This document shows positions 34,735-43,728 of a DNA stretch of 54,964 bases, piece by piece. The translations under genes were made by a program, and so were the position numbers. The number at the start of each line of letters is the position of its first letter. Position 1 is the stretch's first letter. The DNA is from Salinadaptatus halalkaliphilus. Lineage in GTDB: Archaea > Halobacteriota > Halobacteria > Halobacteriales > Natrialbaceae. The stretch is from contig NZ_RBZW01000025.1 in NCBI RefSeq assembly GCF_006543045.1, positions 1-54,964 on the forward strand, given 5' to 3'. The notes under the pieces were generated by a model. That model saw nothing but the letters and a program-made list of their open reading frames with translations. It had not been told where the DNA came from and ran no database searches.

Positions 34735-35652
34735 ATGTCTCTCGTTGCCGTCGCCCTCGAGCTCGCCCTCATCGTCGCGACGATGCTCGTCACGGGAGCA
34801 TTAGCCATGATCGGCCCGCGTCGACTCGTCGCTTCGCTCCGGGAGTTCCGATGGCGACTCGAGGTGTGTGCCCTTCCGGTGGCCATGCTTGCAGTCGTGC
34901 TCGTGATTCGGTGGTCGACGGTAGACATCACGATGCGTCTCGAGCGGCGCGTCATCGGCAACAACATCACGCCGCTTTTGTTCGGCATGGAACGGGCACT
35001 GTTGCCGGAAAACCCCGTCATCGTCTTGCAGTCGTTCCAGTCGCCGGAGCTGACGTCGTTTTTCGTGTTCGTCTACATCTATGGCTACGCATTCTTGCTC
35101 CTGTTTCCGTTTCTCGCCTACTTTGTGCTCGATTCGATGGACGATTTCTCGACGCTCATTCTCGCGTTTACGGCGAACTACGCGATTGGATTACTCTTCT
35201 ACATTCTCTTTATCGCCTACGGCCCTCGTAACTTCGATCCGATGCTGTTCGAGGGGCTGCTGTACGATGCGTTTCCCCAATCGCGGATGCTCACGAATCG
35301 GGTCAACCAGAACACGAACGTTTTCCCGTCGCTTCACACGTCGCTCTCGATGACCGTCTTCTTCCTCGCGTGGCTCACCCGAGCGAAGTATCCGCTTTGG
35401 GTGCCGATCTCCGGCGTTCTCGCCGTGAGCGTCGCGGCATCGACGATGTATCTCGGCATTCACTGGTTTTCCGATGTCGTCGCCGGCACCGCACTCGCAG
35501 CGATAAGCGTCTACATCGGGCGAAACTACACGGCCAACGGACTCCTCGAGATGGGGCGACGATATCTCGGTCCACACGTGGGCGGACTCACCGGCTACGT
35601 CGCCGATCGACTGTCCGCAATCAACCGATTCGTCCGCGACCGTCGCTCCTGA
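34735..35652 (+). CDS. PAP2-family membrane phosphatase/phosphotransferase
   Basis: A 305-residue membrane protein with about seven helices and the PAP2 active-site set. YGPRNFDP is the region around motif C1. FPSLHTSLSM (about 199-208) carries the motif C2 His, and GIHWFSDVVAG (about 242-252) the C3 His/Asp. The long loop before C2 and overall length resemble inositol phosphoceramide synthase-like (AUR1) PAP2 proteins rather than soluble phosphatases. In archaea these may act on polyprenyl or phospholipid phosphates; the substrate is not known. It lies 130 bases after the binding-protein gene on the same strand. Confidence 0.85.
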   Translation: MSLVAVALELALIVATMLVTGALAMIGPRRLVASLREFRWRLEVCALPVAMLAVVLVIRWSTVDITMRLERRVIGNNITPLLFGMERALLPENPVIVLQSFQSPELTSFFVFVYIYGYAFLLLFPFLAYFVLDSMDDFSTLILAFTANYAIGLLFYILFIAYGPRNFDPMLFEGLLYDAFPQSRMLTNRVNQNTNVFPSLHTSLSMTVFFLAWLTRAKYPLWVPISGVLAVSVAASTMYLGIHWFSDVVAGTALAAISVYIGRNYTANGLLEMGRRYLGPHVGGLTGYVADRLSAINRFVRDRRS

Positions 35653-35793
35653 TATCGGTACGACCGACCGTCCGACACCTCGAGACCACCCGTTCTGTTT
35701 GTCTGGACCACAGTGTCCGTTTGCGCGTCATACGAGCGCACGGCTCGATCGGTTACGTATCAGGTCTTTGCCCCTCGAGTCCCTCCCTCGAGT

Positions 35794-37206
35794 ATGGTCA
35801 TCCACTGGCACCGCCGCGATCTCCGTCCAGCCGACAACCTCGGTCTCGACCGTGCGCGATCGGTCGACGAGCCGATCGTCGGACTGTTCGTCCTCGATCC
35901 CGCCGTCTTAGAACACTCCTCGCCGGTTCGGACGGCGTGTCTGCTCGAGGGGCTGTCGGCTCTTCGGGCGTGGTATCGCGACCGCGGAAGTGATCTCCTC
36001 GTTCGACGGGGGACGCCGAGTGACGTTCTCACGACGGTCGCAACCGAAACAGGTTCGTCGACCGTCGTCTGGAACGCGGACTACAGCGGGCTCGCACAAC
36101 GACGGGACGCCGCAGTCAGATCGGCGCTCGAGGGGGACGGTATCGAGGTCGAGACGGTCCACGACGGACTGTTGTCCGAACCCGGGTCGATCACGACGAA
36201 CGCGGGCGAACACTATTCGGTATTTTCCTACTTCTGGAAGAAGTGGCGCGATCGCGAGAAACGCGATCCGGTCGACCCGCCGGCGGCCAAAGCGCTCGCT
36301 ACTGAATCGATCGAGGGCTGCCGTTCGGAACGCCCCTCGATCACGGACCTCGGGGTCGACCCGCCGGAAGCGAACCGACCGACGGTGACACCCGAGGGGG
36401 CTCGAGATCGGGTGGCGTCGTTTTGTGGCGGACCGATCTACCGATACGAGACCGATCGCGAGTATCCCGCGCGGAGTGCCACGTCGCGACTCTCCGTCCA
36501 TCTAAAGTGGGGGACGATCGGCCTCCGAGAGCTGTACGCCGCCACCGAACGAGCGGCCACAGACGCTCCTAACGAAGCCGCTCGAGAGAACGTCAGCGCG
36601 TTCCAGCGCCAACTCGCGTTCAGGGAGTTTTACGCACACGTCCTGGCGTTCAATCCCGAAACGGTGTCCGAGAATTTCACCGACTATCCAAACGAGATCG
36701 AGTGGCGCGACGAACGAGCCGAACTCGAGGCCTGGCAGCGCGGCCGGACCGGATATCCGATCGTCGACGCCGGGATGCGACAGCTCCGGACGGAAGCCTG
36801 GATGCACAATCGGGTGCGAATGCTGGTCGCGTCGTTTCTGACCAAGGATCTGTTGATCGATTGGCGACGCGGCTACGAGTGGTTCCGGCGACACCTCGCG
36901 GATCACGATACCGCAAACGATGTCGGTGGCTGGCAGTGGGCGGCCTCGACTGGGACGGATGCACAGCCGTATTTCCGGGTGTTCAATCCGATGAAGCAGG
37001 GCCGGGAGTACGACCCGGACGCAGAATACATCACGACCTACGTTCCGGAACTGGCCGCGGTCGATCCGGAACAGATCCACGAGTGGCACGAACTGTCGAC
37101 GGACGAACGGAATCGACTGGCGCCGTCGTATCCGGGACCGATCGTCGACCACGCCGAGCGACGGGAGCTGGCAATCGAGCGATTCGAACAGGCGAAAAAC
37201 GGGTAA
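35794..37206 (+). CDS. phr2: Deoxyribodipyrimidine photolyase (class I CPD)
   Basis: A 470-residue light-driven DNA repair flavoprotein. The N-terminal alpha/beta antenna domain starts MVIHWHRRDLRPADNLGLDR. The FAD-binding C-terminal domain has SVHLKWGTIGLREL (about 229-242), FQRQLAFREFYAH (about 272-284), GYPIVDAGMRQL (about 324-335), WMHNRVRMLVASFLTKDLLI and WQWAASTGTDAQPYFRVFNP with the Trp/Asp FAD contacts. It matches haloarchaeal Phr2, the CPD photolyase. ATG 35794 is used; the ORF extends upstream to 35713 without family similarity. A palindromic element begins 8 bases after the stop. Confidence 0.93.
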   Translation: MVIHWHRRDLRPADNLGLDRARSVDEPIVGLFVLDPAVLEHSSPVRTACLLEGLSALRAWYRDRGSDLLVRRGTPSDVLTTVATETGSSTVVWNADYSGLAQRRDAAVRSALEGDGIEVETVHDGLLSEPGSITTNAGEHYSVFSYFWKKWRDREKRDPVDPPAAKALATESIEGCRSERPSITDLGVDPPEANRPTVTPEGARDRVASFCGGPIYRYETDREYPARSATSRLSVHLKWGTIGLRELYAATERAATDAPNEAARENVSAFQRQLAFREFYAHVLAFNPETVSENFTDYPNEIEWRDERAELEAWQRGRTGYPIVDAGMRQLRTEAWMHNRVRMLVASFLTKDLLIDWRRGYEWFRRHLADHDTANDVGGWQWAASTGTDAQPYFRVFNPMKQGREYDPDAEYITTYVPELAAVDPEQIHEWHELSTDERNRLAPSYPGPIVDHAERRELAIERFEQAKNG

Positions 37207-37213
37207 GGTGGTC

Positions 37214-37299
37214 TGATACGGATGACTGTACCGATGTACCGGCGCACCCGCCGCCCGGATCGCGGGTGCGCCGGAAATGACTGACAGTAAACCGTATGA
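37214..37299 (+). repeat. Palindromic element, copy 3
   Basis: It begins TGATACGGATGACTGTACC and ends ACAGTAAACCGTATGA, with inner stem GGCGCACCCGC/GCGGGTGCGCC and loop CGCCCGGATC. Close to copy 2, with a few changes. The left TGA lies 8 bases beyond the phr2 stop instead of overlapping it. Confidence 0.95.
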
Positions 37300-37374
37300 A
37301 GCGCCGTCTTCGGCCCGGACTCGTCGTTCGAACCCGCCACTATTCTTATCCGCGTGAACATCCTACCGCCTAGT

Positions 37375-37683
37375 ATGTCTCCCCCGGACGATTCGCCGTC
37401 GACCGGTGGCACTGTCCCTCCGTCCCAGGCTATCATCGAGCGCGTCGCCCAGCGGGAAGGTGTCGACGTAACCGACATCGAACCCCCGGCGTACGAACCG
37501 CTCTATGCCGTCGTCAACCCCGACGCGCTCGATGCGCTGTTCCAGTCCGCTTCGCGGCCGAACCCGGTCCGGGTCACTCTCGAGTACGAGGGCTACGACA
37601 TCGTCGTCCACAGCGACGGTGATGTCGATGTCAGCGAGACTCCTCCGTCGGATGATTCCCCCGACAGCGCCATCGAAGAGTAA
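37375..37683 (+). CDS. HalOD1 output domain protein
   Basis: A 102-residue protein made of one haloarchaeal output domain 1 (HalOD1). It has SQAIIERVAQREGVDVTDIE (about 17-36), PLYAVVNPDALDALFQSA (about 42-59), and a C-terminal strand pair (VRVTLEYEGYDIVVHSDGDV). Such single-domain proteins are numerous in haloarchaea, and HalOD1 is predicted as a signalling output; a direct partner is not visible. ATG 37375 is used. TATTCTTATC at 37341-37350 is the likely TATA element, about 25 bases upstream. Confidence 0.9.
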   Translation: MSPPDDSPSTGGTVPPSQAIIERVAQREGVDVTDIEPPAYEPLYAVVNPDALDALFQSASRPNPVRVTLEYEGYDIVVHSDGDVDVSETPPSDDSPDSAIEE

Positions 37684-37706
37684 GCAAGCGTGACGTTTTT
37701 GCCGAG

Positions 37707-38675
37707 TCACGTCGCCCAGTCTGGCTCGCCCGGTTGCGTCCGGAATATCGCGCGCTCGAGCAGTTCGATCGCCTTCTCGAGTCCTTCTTGCGGACTGGTC
37801 AGCGAATCTTCGTGTTCGATACTGAGTACGTCGTCGTAGCCGACCATTCGAAGCGTCGAAACGATGTCTTTCCAGTGTGATTCGTCGTGGCCGTAGCCGA
37901 CCGATCGGAAGATCCACGATCGGTTCGGTTCGTCTTCGTAGGCGGTGGTATCCAGAACCCCCTTCTCGCGAGCTTGAGCGTCGTAGATGCGCGTATCCTT
38001 GGCGTGGACGTGATGGATCGCATCCCGTGCGCCGAGATATCGGATCGCATCGAGCACCGACACTCCCTGCCAGTAGAGATGTGAGGGATCGAAATTCGTG
38101 CCGATACGGTCCCCGGTTTCCGCTCGCAGGCGTGCCATCCCGTGGGGTTCGTAGACTAGCATATTCGGGTGCATCTCGATGGCGATATCGACGCCGTGCT
38201 CGTGGGCGACCGTCGCGAGATCGTCCCAGTAGTCGATAGCCTGGCGCCACTGGTATGTGAGGGCGTCGGCGTGTTCCGGTGGCCACGGTGCCGTGATCCA
38301 GTTTGGCACCGTATCGTCGGGCGCGCCGGCCGGTAACCCCGAAAAACAGGTGATCACGCCGACCTCGAGCTGGCTCGCGAGCCGGATCGCCTCGCGCAGT
38401 TCGGTGTCGGCACGCTGTGCGCGGTCGTCGTTCGGATGCAACGGGTTGTTGTGCGTCGCCAGGGCACTGAGACGGACGTCATACTCGTCGAGGATCGACT
38501 GGAGGTCGGCCTGTGCGTCCTCGTCGTCCAGATAGACCTCACGGACGAGGTGGTCCTCGCCGGGATGGCCGCCGACGCCGGGTTCGATCGCGTCGACGCC
38601 CCGTTCGCTGAGATACGCGAGTGTCTCCTCGAGGGATTCGTCTGCCAGCGCTGGGGTGTGAACGCCGAGATCCAT
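37707..38675 (-). CDS. Sugar phosphate isomerase/epimerase (AP endonuclease 2-like)
   Basis: A 322-residue TIM-barrel protein of the xylose isomerase-like family. It starts MDLGVHTPALADESLEETLA. EPGVGGH (about 32-38), VITCFSGLPAGAPDD (about 106-120), IAIEMHPNMLVYEPHG (about 163-178, metal-binding Glu), GTNFDPSHLYWQG (about 190-202), HHVHAKDTRI and LSIEHEDS (metal-binding Glu) follow. It probably works on a sugar or inositol intermediate with the Gfo/Idh dehydrogenase encoded just upstream. The metal-ligand pattern is complete. It is the last gene of the minus-strand sugar block. Confidence 0.9.
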   Translation of the reverse strand: MDLGVHTPALADESLEETLAYLSERGVDAIEPGVGGHPGEDHLVREVYLDDEDAQADLQSILDEYDVRLSALATHNNPLHPNDDRAQRADTELREAIRLASQLEVGVITCFSGLPAGAPDDTVPNWITAPWPPEHADALTYQWRQAIDYWDDLATVAHEHGVDIAIEMHPNMLVYEPHGMARLRAETGDRIGTNFDPSHLYWQGVSVLDAIRYLGARDAIHHVHAKDTRIYDAQAREKGVLDTTAYEDEPNRSWIFRSVGYGHDESHWKDIVSTLRMVGYDDVLSIEHEDSLTSPQEGLEKAIELLERAIFRTQPGEPDWAT

Positions 38676-38738
38676 ACGACGACACGGACACCGCAAGCGA
38701 AAAGAAATCGATGGTGGCAGTTTCCTGCATCGACGGCT

Positions 38739-38818
38739 GGTACGGCCCGTTGTCGTTCCGTACCGGTGATCGCTCCCGTTCGAGTTGGTACCGGTCCAAC
38801 GCGACGCCAATTCCGCTG
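38739..38818 (+). repeat. Palindromic element, degenerate copy
   Basis: GGTACGGCCCGTTGTCGTTC then TACCGGTGATC, and on the right GGTACCGGTCCAACGCGACG then CCAATTCCGC, resemble the 30863 variant with many changes. It lies between the isomerase and the small Ig-like gene, both on the minus strand. Confidence 0.45.
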
Positions 38819-38853
38819 ACTCGAGCGAACGGCCGCGACTCGCTGCCGTCGAG

Positions 38854-39150
38854 CTACGGCATCGCTCGAGCGCGTTGGGACCGTGGCAACACGCGCAACA
38901 GTCCGGATATCGATCGGTAACTGTGACGATCGGTCGACGGTTTGCTCGCGACGATCTTCCAGAAGCCCGGCGACCGGAGCGAGATCGTACAGTAACCTCG
39001 GGCGTCGGTTCGCTCGCGTGTCGAACCCACCGCGACGGTCGCGTCCTCGACCGGCCGACCACTGCGGTCGCGAACGCGGACCGTGACCGGCCGCCCGACG
39101 GGCAGTTCGTGGCGTTCGACCTCGAGGACGAGTTGGCGCTCGACTCTCAT
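38854..39150 (-). CDS. Small Ig-like/carboxypeptidase regulatory-like domain protein
   Basis: A 98-residue protein without signal peptide. MRVERQLVLEVERHELPVGR then VTVRVRDRSGRPVEDATVAVG and TDARGYCTISLRSPGFWKIVA forms a beta-sandwich of the carboxypeptidase regulatory-like type. I recognise the pattern in uncharacterised haloarchaeal proteins with the same GRPVEDATV and SPGFWKI segments. The C-terminus is basic and Ser-rich. Why it sits inside the sugar block is unclear, and it may be an unrelated insertion. Confidence 0.65.
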   Translation of the reverse strand: MRVERQLVLEVERHELPVGRPVTVRVRDRSGRPVEDATVAVGSTRERTDARGYCTISLRSPGFWKIVASKPSTDRHSYRSISGLLRVLPRSQRARAMP

Positions 39151-39237
39151 GGTGAGTCCTCCCACACCAGTGGGCTAAAACCCCGGGCTGTGATCAGCGC
39201 GGGGGTCGGGACGGTCCGCGATGCAATCGTTGGACGG

Positions 39238-40311
39238 TCACGATTGCTCGTCGATGTGTATCGTTCGCTCGTCCTCGCTCGAGCGGTAGATGCCGTCGAT
39301 AACCCGCTGTACGGAGAGCGCTTGTTCGATGCTCGTTTGATTGAACGCACCGGCCTCGATGCCCTCGAAGAATGCGCGCTGTTCGACCGAGTGAGTGTCG
39401 TTTTGACGCGTTTCGATCGCGGTATCCTCGAAGTGATCGGGACCGTCGGTGCTTGCTGAATGGAAGCTCAGTTCGCCCTCGAGAAGATCGAACCGGGCGG
39501 CCGCCTCGGTGCCGTGGATGACGAACTCGTGGTTTGACGGCCGGTTCGTCGCCCACGCGACCTCGAGGTTGATCGTCCGCCCGCCAGCACAGCGGACGAA
39601 CGCGCTCGCGGAGTCGTCGACGTCGAACTCGCCCGGGCCGTCGTCGTCGGCCCACATCTCGAGGTAGGCGTAGTTCTCGCGTGAGCCGAACTCGTCCCGG
39701 GTGACGCCGGTGACTTCGTCGACGGGCGGGTACGAGAGAAGATAGAGCGCGAGGTCGACCGCGTGGACGCCGAGATCGATGAGCGCGCCGCCGCCGGCAA
39801 TCTGCTGGCGCGTAAACCACGTTCCGCGTCCAGGTATTCCGCGGCGGCGAACGTAGTTGGCCTCGACGTGTGACACTGCCCCGAGCTCGCCGCGTTCGAT
39901 TCTGCGTTTGACGATCTGAACCGTGTTCGCAAACCGGTTGTTGAACCCGACCATGCTGTAGCTCTCGGCGTCTGCAGCCGCCTCGGCGATCCGCGTTGCG
40001 CTCTCGACGGAGTGTGCGAGTGGCTTCTCGAGGAGGACATGCAGGTCGCGCTCGAAGGCATCGACGGCGTATTCCTCGTGGTACCGGTTCGGCGTCGTGA
40101 TGATGACGGCGTCGACGCCCTCGTAGAGCGCCTCGTGATCGTCGTAGACGGGGACGTTGTACCGTCGAGCGAATCGCTCACGGGCCTCGGCAGCGACGTC
40201 CATGCCGCCGGCCAGTGACTGGTTGCTATCGACGAGTCGCTCCGCGTGGTACTGCCCGATGTTGCCGAGGCCGACGATTCCGGTTTCGATGTCCGTTCCG
40301 TTGGGTGTCAT
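39238..40311 (-). CDS. Gfo/Idh/MocA family oxidoreductase
   Basis: A 357-residue NAD(P)-dependent sugar or inositol dehydrogenase. The Rossmann domain has GIVGLGNIGQYHAERLVDSN (about 12-31), DHEALYEGVDAVIITTPNRY (about 61-80) and VLLEKPLAHSVESATRI with the catalytic Lys in EKP (about 99). The C-terminal beta-sheet domain includes GGALIDLGVHAVDLALYLL (about 171-189) with the active-site Asp and His. It fits oxidation of a sugar taken up by the adjacent ABC transporter. It is followed by the Ig-like gene and the isomerase on the same strand. Confidence 0.9.
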   Translation of the reverse strand: MTPNGTDIETGIVGLGNIGQYHAERLVDSNQSLAGGMDVAAEARERFARRYNVPVYDDHEALYEGVDAVIITTPNRYHEEYAVDAFERDLHVLLEKPLAHSVESATRIAEAAADAESYSMVGFNNRFANTVQIVKRRIERGELGAVSHVEANYVRRRGIPGRGTWFTRQQIAGGGALIDLGVHAVDLALYLLSYPPVDEVTGVTRDEFGSRENYAYLEMWADDDGPGEFDVDDSASAFVRCAGGRTINLEVAWATNRPSNHEFVIHGTEAAARFDLLEGELSFHSASTDGPDHFEDTAIETRQNDTHSVEQRAFFEGIEAGAFNQTSIEQALSVQRVIDGIYRSSEDERTIHIDEQS

Positions 40312-40427
40312 CAGTAGATCTGTGGGGGTCTCGTTCCGAGCTAATACACTCGTTAACGCTATATCGAATCTTCGTGCCGCAGCACCTTCCCTTCGTTGCC
40401 AACGAACTGCCGTGCTCGCCCCGACAC

Positions 40428-41609
40428 CTACTCGGCTTCCGTCGCTGGCGGTCCGGAGTCGGGGTCGGCGTGGCCGGTCACGTCGTGTGTCAGTGCGACA
40501 CCGGTCGCTCGCTCGAAGAGGTGGACTCTCGAGCGGTCGAGGACGACCTCGACGGATTCGCCCTCGCGGATGTCCGTATCCGGGGGGAGACTCATCAACA
40601 ACTGTCCGGCTGCCGCTGCCGGTTCCTCTGCCATCGACCGTTGCACGTCGTCGGCGAGCAGGAGGTAGACGAAAATCTCGTCACCCATCGGCTCGAGGAC
40701 ATCGGTCTGGGCGTCGATCGGCGCGGTCGGCTCGCTCACTGCCTGGGCCTCCGCGAGATGGACATCCTCCGGGCGGACGCCGACGGTCACCTCGTCGCCG
40801 ACTGCGGCATCCGCAACGATGTCGGGGCCGAGGTCGATGTCGAAGTTCGGCGTCTCGACCCGATCTTCGTGTAGCGTCCCCTCGAGGAAGTTCATCGAGG
40901 GCGAGCCGATGAATCCCGCGACGAACCGATTGGTCGGTTCATTGTAACAGGTAAGCGGCGGCGAGATCTGCTGGAGTTTTCCCTCGTTCAAGATGGCGAT
41001 CCGATCGGACATCGTCATCGCTTCCGCCTGATCGTGGGTCACGTAGATGATCGTCGTCTCGAGTTCGCGGTGCAATCGCTGGAGTTCGGTGCGCATGTGC
41101 ACCCGAAGCTTCGCGTCGAGATTCGCAAGCGGTTCGTCCATCAGGAAGACATCGGGGTTCCGGACGATCGCCCGAGCGATCGCGACACGCTGGCGCTGAC
41201 CGCCCGAGAGCTCGTCGGGCATCCGCTCTAGCATCCCCTCGAGCTGGACGATATCGGCGGCCTGCTCGACGCGTCGGCGGATCTCCTCGTCGTCGTAGGT
41301 TCGCAGCCGAAGGCCAAAGGAGATGTTGTCGAAGACGTCCATGTGGGGAAACAGCGCGATGTTCTGAAAGACCATCGCGATGCCCCGATCCTTGGGGGCG
41401 AGGTCGGTGACGTCGTCGTCGCCGATGTAGACGCAGCCTTCTGTAGGTCTGGTGAGCCCGGCCACGGTCTCCATCGTCGTCGACTTGCCACAGCCCGAGG
41501 GGCCGACGAAGGTGACGAACTCGCCGTCCTCGATCGCCATGCTCACGTCGTCGACCGCGGTGACATCTTCGTAGCGTTTCGTGACGTTCTCGAGTCGTAC
41601 TCGTGCCAT
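40428..41609 (-). CDS. Sugar ABC transporter ATPase, MsmK/UgpC-like
   Basis: A 393-residue ATPase for the sugar importer. Walker A is GPSGCGKST (about 35-43), Q-loop VFQNIALFPHM, signature [14 protein letters not shown] (about 134-147), Walker B VFLMDEPLANLD (about 154-165), and switch His in IIYVTHDQAEAMTM. A C-terminal TOBE/OB extension (about 235-393) includes VTVGVRPEDVHLAE and MGDEIFVYLLLADD, typical of MsmK/UgpC/MalK. The start is two bases after the stop of the upstream permease. It should serve the MalF/MalG-like pair encoded upstream. Confidence 0.95.
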   Translation of the reverse strand: MARVRLENVTKRYEDVTAVDDVSMAIEDGEFVTFVGPSGCGKSTTMETVAGLTRPTEGCVYIGDDDVTDLAPKDRGIAMVFQNIALFPHMDVFDNISFGLRLRTYDDEEIRRRVEQAADIVQLEGMLERMPDELSGGQRQRVAIARAIVRNPDVFLMDEPLANLDAKLRVHMRTELQRLHRELETTIIYVTHDQAEAMTMSDRIAILNEGKLQQISPPLTCYNEPTNRFVAGFIGSPSMNFLEGTLHEDRVETPNFDIDLGPDIVADAAVGDEVTVGVRPEDVHLAEAQAVSEPTAPIDAQTDVLEPMGDEIFVYLLLADDVQRSMAEEPAAAAGQLLMSLPPDTDIREGESVEVVLDRSRVHLFERATGVALTHDVTGHADPDSGPPATEAE

Positions 41610-41611
41610 AT

Positions 41612-42679
41612 TTATTCTTTGAGTGCGCCTGCGGTCAGTCCACTCACGATCTTCTCCTGGGCGACGATTACGAGGACCGCGACCGGGATGACGCCGATGA
41701 TACTCGAGGCAGCCATCAGGTGGTACATCACCTCGTACTGCCCCTGATACCCGAGAATGCCCTCGAGAATCGGCGCCCAGTTCTCCGGCTGGCCGTCGGT
41801 CATCAAGAAAGAGAAGAAGAATTCGTTGTAGACGGCGATAAACGTCAACACGCCCGCGGTCGCGACGCCGGGTGCAGAAAGCGGGATGATGACCCGAAAC
41901 AGCGCGCCCAATCTCGTGGTGCCCTCGACGCGGGCGGCGTCCTCGAGTCCGTCCGGAATCTGGCTGTAGAACGTCGTCAGGATGAAGATGGCGAGCGGCA
42001 TGAAGATCGCCGACAGCGGCAACACCATCGCCCCCGGCGTGTTGTACAGCGTCCCGTCGCCGGTGATCGGCTCGAGCACGAAAAATGACGTGTTGAACAG
42101 GTCGTTGAGCGGGATGAAGAAGGCGGCCGGCGGGAAAAAGGAGATGACCAGCACGAGCAACATCAGGGGAACCCGGCCCGGAAACTCGAGGCGGCCGAAG
42201 GCGTAGCCCGCCAGGCTTCCGATGATCAAGACGACGATCGTCGAGGCCGTCGCGATGACGAAGCTGTTGAACATGTACCAGTGAAACGGGATCACCTGAA
42301 AGACCTCGACGAACGCGCCGGGGTTGAAGCCGTTCGGCGTGAGGATGATGTCTTGCTGTTGGCCCTCGGGCGTCAGCGCGACCATGAGCAGCCAGTAGAA
42401 CGGAAACAGCGTCGTGAGCAGAAAGAAGATCGTCGCCGTGTAGAACATCGCCCGATACGCGCGTTCGGGGCGCTGGATCGAACGCGCGACCCACCGCTGG
42501 AGTGGCCCCCGGTCGAGTTCGGTGTCCTCGTCCTCGAGCAGGACGCCGCTGCGCTGGGCGTCGTGACCGCCGTCGGTTCGACCCTGAAGTGGCGTAGGAG
42601 GATTGTCCACGCGGTTCACGGCTTCGCCGCTCACTTGGTCCGAGGATTCACTGGGTTCGTCCTCGAATTCCTCGCTCAT
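41612..42679 (-). CDS. Carbohydrate ABC permease, MalG/UgpE-like
   Basis: A 355-residue inner-membrane permease. An acidic cytosolic N-terminus of about 75 residues precedes six helices. The EAA loop reads DAARVEGTTRLGALFRVIIP (about 266-285), contacting the ATPase. SFFPPAAFFIPLNDLF and FNSFVIATASTIVVLIIGSL are other conserved membrane parts. Its start overlaps the stop of the first permease by one base (TGATG). Sugar identity cannot be read from the permease; a glucose or related importer is suggested by the surrounding genes. Confidence 0.92.
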   Translation of the reverse strand: MSEEFEDEPSESSDQVSGEAVNRVDNPPTPLQGRTDGGHDAQRSGVLLEDEDTELDRGPLQRWVARSIQRPERAYRAMFYTATIFFLLTTLFPFYWLLMVALTPEGQQQDIILTPNGFNPGAFVEVFQVIPFHWYMFNSFVIATASTIVVLIIGSLAGYAFGRLEFPGRVPLMLLVLVISFFPPAAFFIPLNDLFNTSFFVLEPITGDGTLYNTPGAMVLPLSAIFMPLAIFILTTFYSQIPDGLEDAARVEGTTRLGALFRVIIPLSAPGVATAGVLTFIAVYNEFFFSFLMTDGQPENWAPILEGILGYQGQYEVMYHLMAASSIIGVIPVAVLVIVAQEKIVSGLTAGALKE

Positions 42680-43728
42680 CAGTACAGCCCTCCCTCGGTG
42701 TCGCGGAAGACGACCACGTACACCGAGATGATCAGCCCGATCACGAGCGCCGTCGCGAACGCGACGGCGGCGGCCGTCGCGAAGATTCTGGTGCCGCCGA
42801 ACATCGCCTCGACGACGAGACAGGTCAGCGACGGCACGGTCGTACAGCCGGCGGTCGACTCGATCAACCCGTAGACCCGCATCGCATCCATCGTCCGGAA
42901 CAACATCGCGACCAGCAGCGCCGGGAGCACGAGCGGCAGCGTAATTAGCTTGAATCGCTGCCACGGCGATGCGCCGGCAACCCGGGCGACATCGTAGAGA
43001 CTGCGATCGACGCTCTGGAGACCCGCGAGGATGAGCAAGGCCATGAACGCCGCGGACTTCCAGATGTCCGCCACGAGGATGATGATGAAGGCGTCCTGGC
43101 TGTTTGCAAGCGGGTTGGGACCGAACACGCCGAGCCACTGCATGAGATCACTGCCGAAGCCGACCTCCGGCTGAAACAGCAGGAAGAAGATCATTCCCTG
43201 GATGACGATCGGGACGGCCCACGGCAGGATGATCGCGACCCGCACCCAGCGCCGCCCGCGAAAGTCCTGATCTAGCACGTAGGCCTGCCCGAAGCCGATG
43301 ACCGTCTCCACGACCACGCTGATCACCGCGAACGTGACGGTGACAAACAGCGCCTGCTGGAGGAACGGCGTTCCCAACTCGAGAAACGGAAAGGACGACG
43401 ACACCGACACGTCCAGAAACTGCCGGGCGAGCCTGGCGTTACCGGTCAGGATGTCGACGTAGTTCTCGACCCCGACGAAGCCGCCCAGCGGCTCGAGGCC
43501 GCGTGTCTGGTCCTCGCGAAGGGACATCACGAACGTCATCACCAGCGGGTAGAACGCGATCAGCGCGAGCAACGCGAACGCGGGAGCAAGCAACAAATAG
43601 GCGTAGGCCGCCTCGCTCAGATTTTCCATCCAGTTGACGACGCCGTTGCCCGACCGGTCGCGTTCGGTATCGGGCTCCTCACTGCCGATCAAGACATCGT
43701 TTCGATCCGATTCGGTGTCAGTCGCCAT
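42679..43728 (-). CDS. Carbohydrate ABC permease, MalF/UgpA-like
   Basis: A 349-residue permease with an N-terminal acidic stretch of about 40 residues, then helices starting AYAYLLLAPAFALLALIAFY. The EAA loop reads DVARVAGASPWQRFKLITLP (about 255-274). RWVRVAIILPWAVPIVIQGM is the typical strand before it. It forms the first permease of the importer. Its start codon overlaps the 3' end of the binding-protein gene by 11 bases, so translation of the operon is coupled. Confidence 0.92.
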   Translation of the reverse strand: MATDTESDRNDVLIGSEEPDTERDRSGNGVVNWMENLSEAAYAYLLLAPAFALLALIAFYPLVMTFVMSLREDQTRGLEPLGGFVGVENYVDILTGNARLARQFLDVSVSSSFPFLELGTPFLQQALFVTVTFAVISVVVETVIGFGQAYVLDQDFRGRRWVRVAIILPWAVPIVIQGMIFFLLFQPEVGFGSDLMQWLGVFGPNPLANSQDAFIIILVADIWKSAAFMALLILAGLQSVDRSLYDVARVAGASPWQRFKLITLPLVLPALLVAMLFRTMDAMRVYGLIESTAGCTTVPSLTCLVVEAMFGGTRIFATAAAVAFATALVIGLIISVYVVVFRDTEGGLY